Shown one piece after another: positions 61,087 to 64,000 of a stretch of DNA of 64,000 bases. The notes under the pieces are model-generated. The model did no database searches, was not told the origin of the DNA, and was given only the letters and a program-made list of their open reading frames with translations. How positions within the stretch are numbered: position 1 is the stretch's first letter; every line of letters starts with the position of its first letter. The translations under genes were made by a program, and so were the position numbers. Source of the DNA: Thermatribacter sp048814795 (GTDB taxonomy: Bacteria; Atribacterota; Atribacteria; Atribacterales; Thermatribacteraceae); the NCBI GenBank assembly GCA_048814795.1, contig CP184673.1, positions 310,001-374,000 on the forward strand, in the 5' to 3' direction.

Positions 61087-62418
61087 ATGAGCGTTACCAT
61101 ACCCCAAGTTGTTCAAGAAATGGGAGTTGTTGGAGCAGGAGGGGGTGGTTTTCCCACTCATGTCAAGCTTTCCCACCCCTGTGAAATAGTGATCGCCAAC
61201 GGGGCTGAGTGCGAGCCTCTCCTCTTCAACGACAAACTCACCATGCGAAAAAAAGCAGAAGCCGTAGTAGAAGGCTTATTGCTTGCAATGTCTGCCACTG
61301 GAGCCAAGAAGGGAGTTATAGCCTTAAAGGGGAAAGACTCTCTGGCAAAACAGAGCATTCTTAAAGCAATAGAAGACAAGAAAAACCTGAGCATTTTTTT
61401 ACTCGAAGACTATTATCCAGCAGGCGATGAGTTTTGTCTGGTAAAAGAAGTAACAGGTAAAACCATACCCGAGGGTCAGATACCCTTAGCAGTGGGAGTC
61501 GTGGTGCTTAACGTAGAAACTCTGAGTAATATCGCAGCAGCCGTAAAGGGACAACCGGTGATCAAGCGTACTTTAACCTGTCTTGGGGAAGTTAAACAAC
61601 CTTCTGTCTTAAGGGTGCCAGTGGGAACCCCCTTTCAAGATGTCTTCGAGGCCTGCGGCGGAATAACTACTCCAGATTACGCCATCCTCGTTGGAGGGCC
61701 CATGATGGGTTCAGTGACAACTGATTCCCTCACGCCAGTAACCAAAACTACCACCGGCTTGTTTGTCTTACCTCGTGACCACGAACTGGTACAGAAAAAA
61801 ACTCTACCTCTTCCTTTTATCATTAAACAGAGCAAGACAGCATGTTGCCAGTGTACATACTGCACGGAACTTTGTCCTCGTTACCTGTTGGGACACGACA
61901 TTTCTCCCCACAAAATCATGCGCCAAATAAACCTGGGCCTGGATATCCCTCCTCAAATTATCGAGGGAGCCTTCTTGTGTAGTGAATGCGGACTCTGCGA
62001 AGTATACGCCTGCCCAATGGGGCTTTCTCCTCGCATCGTGAATCGAGCAATTAAAGAGCAGCTCCTCAAAGAGGGTCACAGGCCGGTCTTCTCCCAAAGA
62101 GAGTTACAGGCTAGAGATACCTATCCCTATCGGAAAATACCGGTTTCAGTTCTCAAAAATCGTCTTCAGCTACACATTTATGAAACTGGTAATCTGTCCC
62201 AGATGAAAAATGTTAAACCTACAAGGGTGGAACTATTATTAAAACAGCATGCAGGAGCGCCTGCTCAACCAGTCGTAAAAGTAGGCGACCAGGTCAAAGA
62301 AGGCGATTTAGTGGGAGAAAGTGCCGGAGAAATAAGTGCTCGAATACACTCAAGTATTGAGGGGAAAGTGATATTTGTAAACGAAGAGAGAGTCGTTATT
62401 GAAAAGCAGCGTACTTGA
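61087..62418 (+). CDS. PduS/RnfC-like iron-sulfur flavoprotein
   Basis: 443 aa. The N-terminal Complex1-51K-like domain has GVVGAGGGGFPTHVKL (about 13-28) and NGAECEPLLFND (about 38). An SLBB domain lies near residues 160-215 (VPVGTPFQDVFEACGG). Two 4Fe-4S sites are at CCQCTYCTELCP (about 257-268) and CSECGLCEVYACP (about 299-311). A C-terminal barrel-sandwich hybrid (about 380-440) resembles RnfC. PduS-type proteins oxidise or reduce NAD(H) at the microcompartment, coupled to Fe-S shell proteins. It overlaps nothing and precedes the BMC-T gene by 8 nt. Confidence 0.92.
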   Translation: MSVTIPQVVQEMGVVGAGGGGFPTHVKLSHPCEIVIANGAECEPLLFNDKLTMRKKAEAVVEGLLLAMSATGAKKGVIALKGKDSLAKQSILKAIEDKKNLSIFLLEDYYPAGDEFCLVKEVTGKTIPEGQIPLAVGVVVLNVETLSNIAAAVKGQPVIKRTLTCLGEVKQPSVLRVPVGTPFQDVFEACGGITTPDYAILVGGPMMGSVTTDSLTPVTKTTTGLFVLPRDHELVQKKTLPLPFIIKQSKTACCQCTYCTELCPRYLLGHDISPHKIMRQINLGLDIPPQIIEGAFLCSECGLCEVYACPMGLSPRIVNRAIKEQLLKEGHRPVFSQRELQARDTYPYRKIPVSVLKNRLQLHIYETGNLSQMKNVKPTRVELLLKQHAGAPAQPVVKVGDQVKEGDLVGESAGEISARIHSSIEGKVIFVNEERVVIEKQRT

Positions 62419-62426
62419 GGTGTGAG

Positions 62427-62981
62427 ATGAAGATAACCGTTTTGGGAGCGCTTGAGTTTAATTCGATCGCCATAGGCATCAAGTCGCTGGATGCAATGGT
62501 CAAAGCAGCCCCAGTGAAGGTGATCGATGCCAAGACTATCTGTCCCGGGAAATTCCTGGTGTTGATTTGCGGAGAAGTAGCAGAAGTCGATGCGTCGCTT
62601 ACTGCAGGCAAAACAACCGGTGAAGGATACTTAGTTGATGAACTCTTTATTCCCAATCTGCACCCCCAAATTGTTCCTGCTATTCTGGGGGCAGTGGAGT
62701 GTAAAGAGTGGGATGCCATAGCTGTTGTCGAATCTTTTTCAGCACTGGCCAGTATCGAAGCCGCCGACATTACCGTTAAGACGGCAGAGGTGTTGGTTAC
62801 AGAAGTGCGTCTTGCCGTCGGCATGGGAGGCAAATCTTACTTCAAGATATTAGGGGACATCCACGAAATAGAAGCTGCAGTGGGCGCAGCGAAAGAGGTT
62901 ATCTCTCGAAAAGGACTTCTCTGTAAAGAGGTTATCATACCCAATCCCCATCCGGACATTCGTCCTTACTTTTTATTTTAA
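62427..62981 (+). CDS. BMC-T tandem-domain shell protein with pore Cys (PduT-like)
   Basis: 184 aa with two BMC domains (about 3-88 and 97-182). The first has ICPGKFLVLICGEVAEVD with Cys39 in the pore loop, at the place where PduT Cys38 binds a central 4Fe-4S cluster. The second domain has VGMGGKSYFKILGDIHEIEAAV at the matching loop. ATG 62427 is used as GAGGTG precedes it. Next to a PduS-like protein it probably conducts electrons across the shell. Confidence 0.9.
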   Translation: MKITVLGALEFNSIAIGIKSLDAMVKAAPVKVIDAKTICPGKFLVLICGEVAEVDASLTAGKTTGEGYLVDELFIPNLHPQIVPAILGAVECKEWDAIAVVESFSALASIEAADITVKTAEVLVTEVRLAVGMGGKSYFKILGDIHEIEAAVGAAKEVISRKGLLCKEVIIPNPHPDIRPYFLF

Positions 62982-63061
62982 AATTTGCTATGTAAAAGGC
63001 GACGTGGAGCAGGCAGTGTTATCTGGTGGTTTCTTAAAGAAAAAATGGTGAGGGGTTAAGT

Positions 63062-64000
63062 ATGAAAGTAAATGAAGCGGATATTCGCTTAATTGTAGAA
63101 AAGGTAATCAACCAGCTGGAAAAGACGGCGCTTTCATCGGGAGAAAGCAGCACCATCCGTGAAGCCAAAATTTCTTCCCGAGAAGGAGTCTTTGATGATG
63201 TTGAGGAAGCAATCCGAGCTGCGAAGAAAGCGCATCAGCTATTTATGGAAATTTCGCTTGACCAACGCCGCGAAATAATACAGGCTATTCGCCAGGCCAT
63301 ACTTAAAGAAGCAGAACAACTCTCGCGCATGGCGGTAGAAGAAACAGGGCTTGGTAGGGTGGAAGATAAAATACTTAAACATCGCTTGGTAGCCCTTAAA
63401 ACTCCGGGGGTAGAGGACGTTGAACCAGCAGTTTTCACTGATGAGCATGGTATGACTCTTATTGAGCGTGCGCCTTACGGCGTAATTGCATCAATAACAC
63501 CTTCCACCAACCCCACCACTACTGTATTCAATAACACAATCAGTATGATTTCTGCCGGCAATGCAGTAGTCTTCCATCCCCACCCTGGTGCAAAAGAATC
63601 CTCCAACGAAGCAGTAGCCCTTCTTAACCGAGTGATAGTTGAAAAGGGAGGACCAGAAAATCTGGTATGTTCCATTTCCCAACCCACAATGGAATCCGCA
63701 CAAAACCTTATGAAACACCCTGAAGTAAACCTGCTGGTGGTTACTGGAGGGCCTGCAGTAGTACGGGTTGCCATGAATAGTGGAAAGAAGGTTATTGCTG
63801 GTGGTCCCGGCAACCCTCCCTGCGTGGTAGACGAAACAGCTGATATTGAAAAGGCAGGTCGTGATATCGTTCTCGGTGCGGGTTTTGACAACAACATCGT
63901 TTGTATTTGCGAAAAAGAAATTTTGGTAGTTGCAGAAGTTGTCGATCAACTAAAAGAAGCCATGAAAAAGAATGGCGCAGTTGAATTAACTCCGCAGCAA
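63062..64000 (+). CDS. BMC-associated CoA-acylating aldehyde dehydrogenase, 3'-truncated by window
   Basis: The first 313 residues are in the window; no stop is reached. An N-terminal amphipathic helix (residues 4-20, NEADIRLIVEKVINQLE) followed by a Ser/Gly linker is the expected encapsulation peptide. The ALDH domain of the PduP/EutE type shows YGVIASITPSTNPTTTVFNN (from about 140), VVTGGPAVVRVAMNSGK (about 226), AGGPGNPPCVVD and the catalytic Cys in FDNNIVCICEKE (about 278-289). It converts an aldehyde plus CoA to acyl-CoA and NADH. ATG 63062 follows GGTGAGGGGTTAAGT. Confidence 0.94.
   Translation, partial: MKVNEADIRLIVEKVINQLEKTALSSGESSTIREAKISSREGVFDDVEEAIRAAKKAHQLFMEISLDQRREIIQAIRQAILKEAEQLSRMAVEETGLGRVEDKILKHRLVALKTPGVEDVEPAVFTDEHGMTLIERAPYGVIASITPSTNPTTTVFNNTISMISAGNAVVFHPHPGAKESSNEAVALLNRVIVEKGGPENLVCSISQPTMESAQNLMKHPEVNLLVVTGGPAVVRVAMNSGKKVIAGGPGNPPCVVDETADIEKAGRDIVLGAGFDNNIVCICEKEILVVAEVVDQLKEAMKKNGAVELTPQQ

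Overview
The window reads as the chromosome of a strictly anaerobic, probably Gram-negative bacterium with dense operons and frequent TTG starts (trpF, speD, hisZ, rex, dnaX, recR, porG, rubrerythrin and others). Its anaerobic markers are a four-subunit pyruvate:ferredoxin oxidoreductase, superoxide reductase plus rubrerythrin, a Rex redox repressor, a BadF/HgdC-type ATPase with dehydratase partners, and a bacterial microcompartment (BMC) operon. A complete 16S rRNA gene is present, so the taxon can be settled by alignment. From gene content and from memory of BMC-bearing lineages I would guess Atribacterota (OP9/JS1). That is inference, not an alignment result.

Layout. 1-7248: a Trp-type T-box leader (cut by the window edge), trpEGDCFBA and a pgeF-like gene; trpG carries a +1 frameshift just after its catalytic Cys. 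7340-8516: speD-speE; the SpeD lacks the usual catalytic Cys. 8527-11679 (minus): hisZ-hisG-hisD, divergent from an archaeal-type purC, a PspC protein and transketolase. 15486-20095: tRNA-Lys, a DUF4097 protein, a TPR protein and an M16 peptidase pair. 20216-20535: a candidate small RNA and tRNA-Pro. 20805-23053: an arsR-permease-thioredoxin cassette and a ferredoxin. 23202-26150: a decaying stretch with an amber-interrupted secreted protein, a truncated sugar-ABC ATPase and a URO-D-family protein behind a consensus promoter with a LacI-type operator. 26595-32047: E1 alpha/beta, a SorC regulator, a 2-hydroxyacid dehydrogenase and a DUF1576 membrane protein. 32087-33011: superoxide reductase and rubrerythrin. 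33154-38765: a CPBP protease-like gene, a second candidate small RNA, and an acyl-CoA ligase with an HgdC/HgdAB-like system. 38939-43645: macrodomain protein, then ssb-amidase-gerM-rph-rdgB on minus. 43782-51022: an LpxB-like gene with nadC-nadB, yvcK, a ROK regulator, a NusG-II protein and rex. 51192-57232: tRNA-Ser, large SRP RNA, dnaX-ybaB-recR and porGDAB. 57387-59274: 16S rRNA and tRNA-Ala with no 23S following. 59946-64000: the BMC operon (BMC-H, two BMC-P, a PduS/RnfC-like protein, a BMC-T with a pore Cys and an aldehyde dehydrogenase cut by the window end).

How it works together. Tryptophan synthesis is probably controlled by tRNA-Trp charging. Ferredoxin-linked pyruvate oxidation, Rex and the BMC electron-transfer proteins point to fermentative metabolism with redox balancing. 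The BMC genes fit a shell that confines an aldehyde and passes electrons out through an Fe-S trimer to a PduS-like protein. The most unusual items are the trpG frameshift at a CUUU site, the in-frame amber codon after a signal peptide, the SpeD active-site substitution, two promoter-to-terminator small RNA candidates, perfect hairpins without U-tracts at several operon ends, and the unlinked 16S gene.
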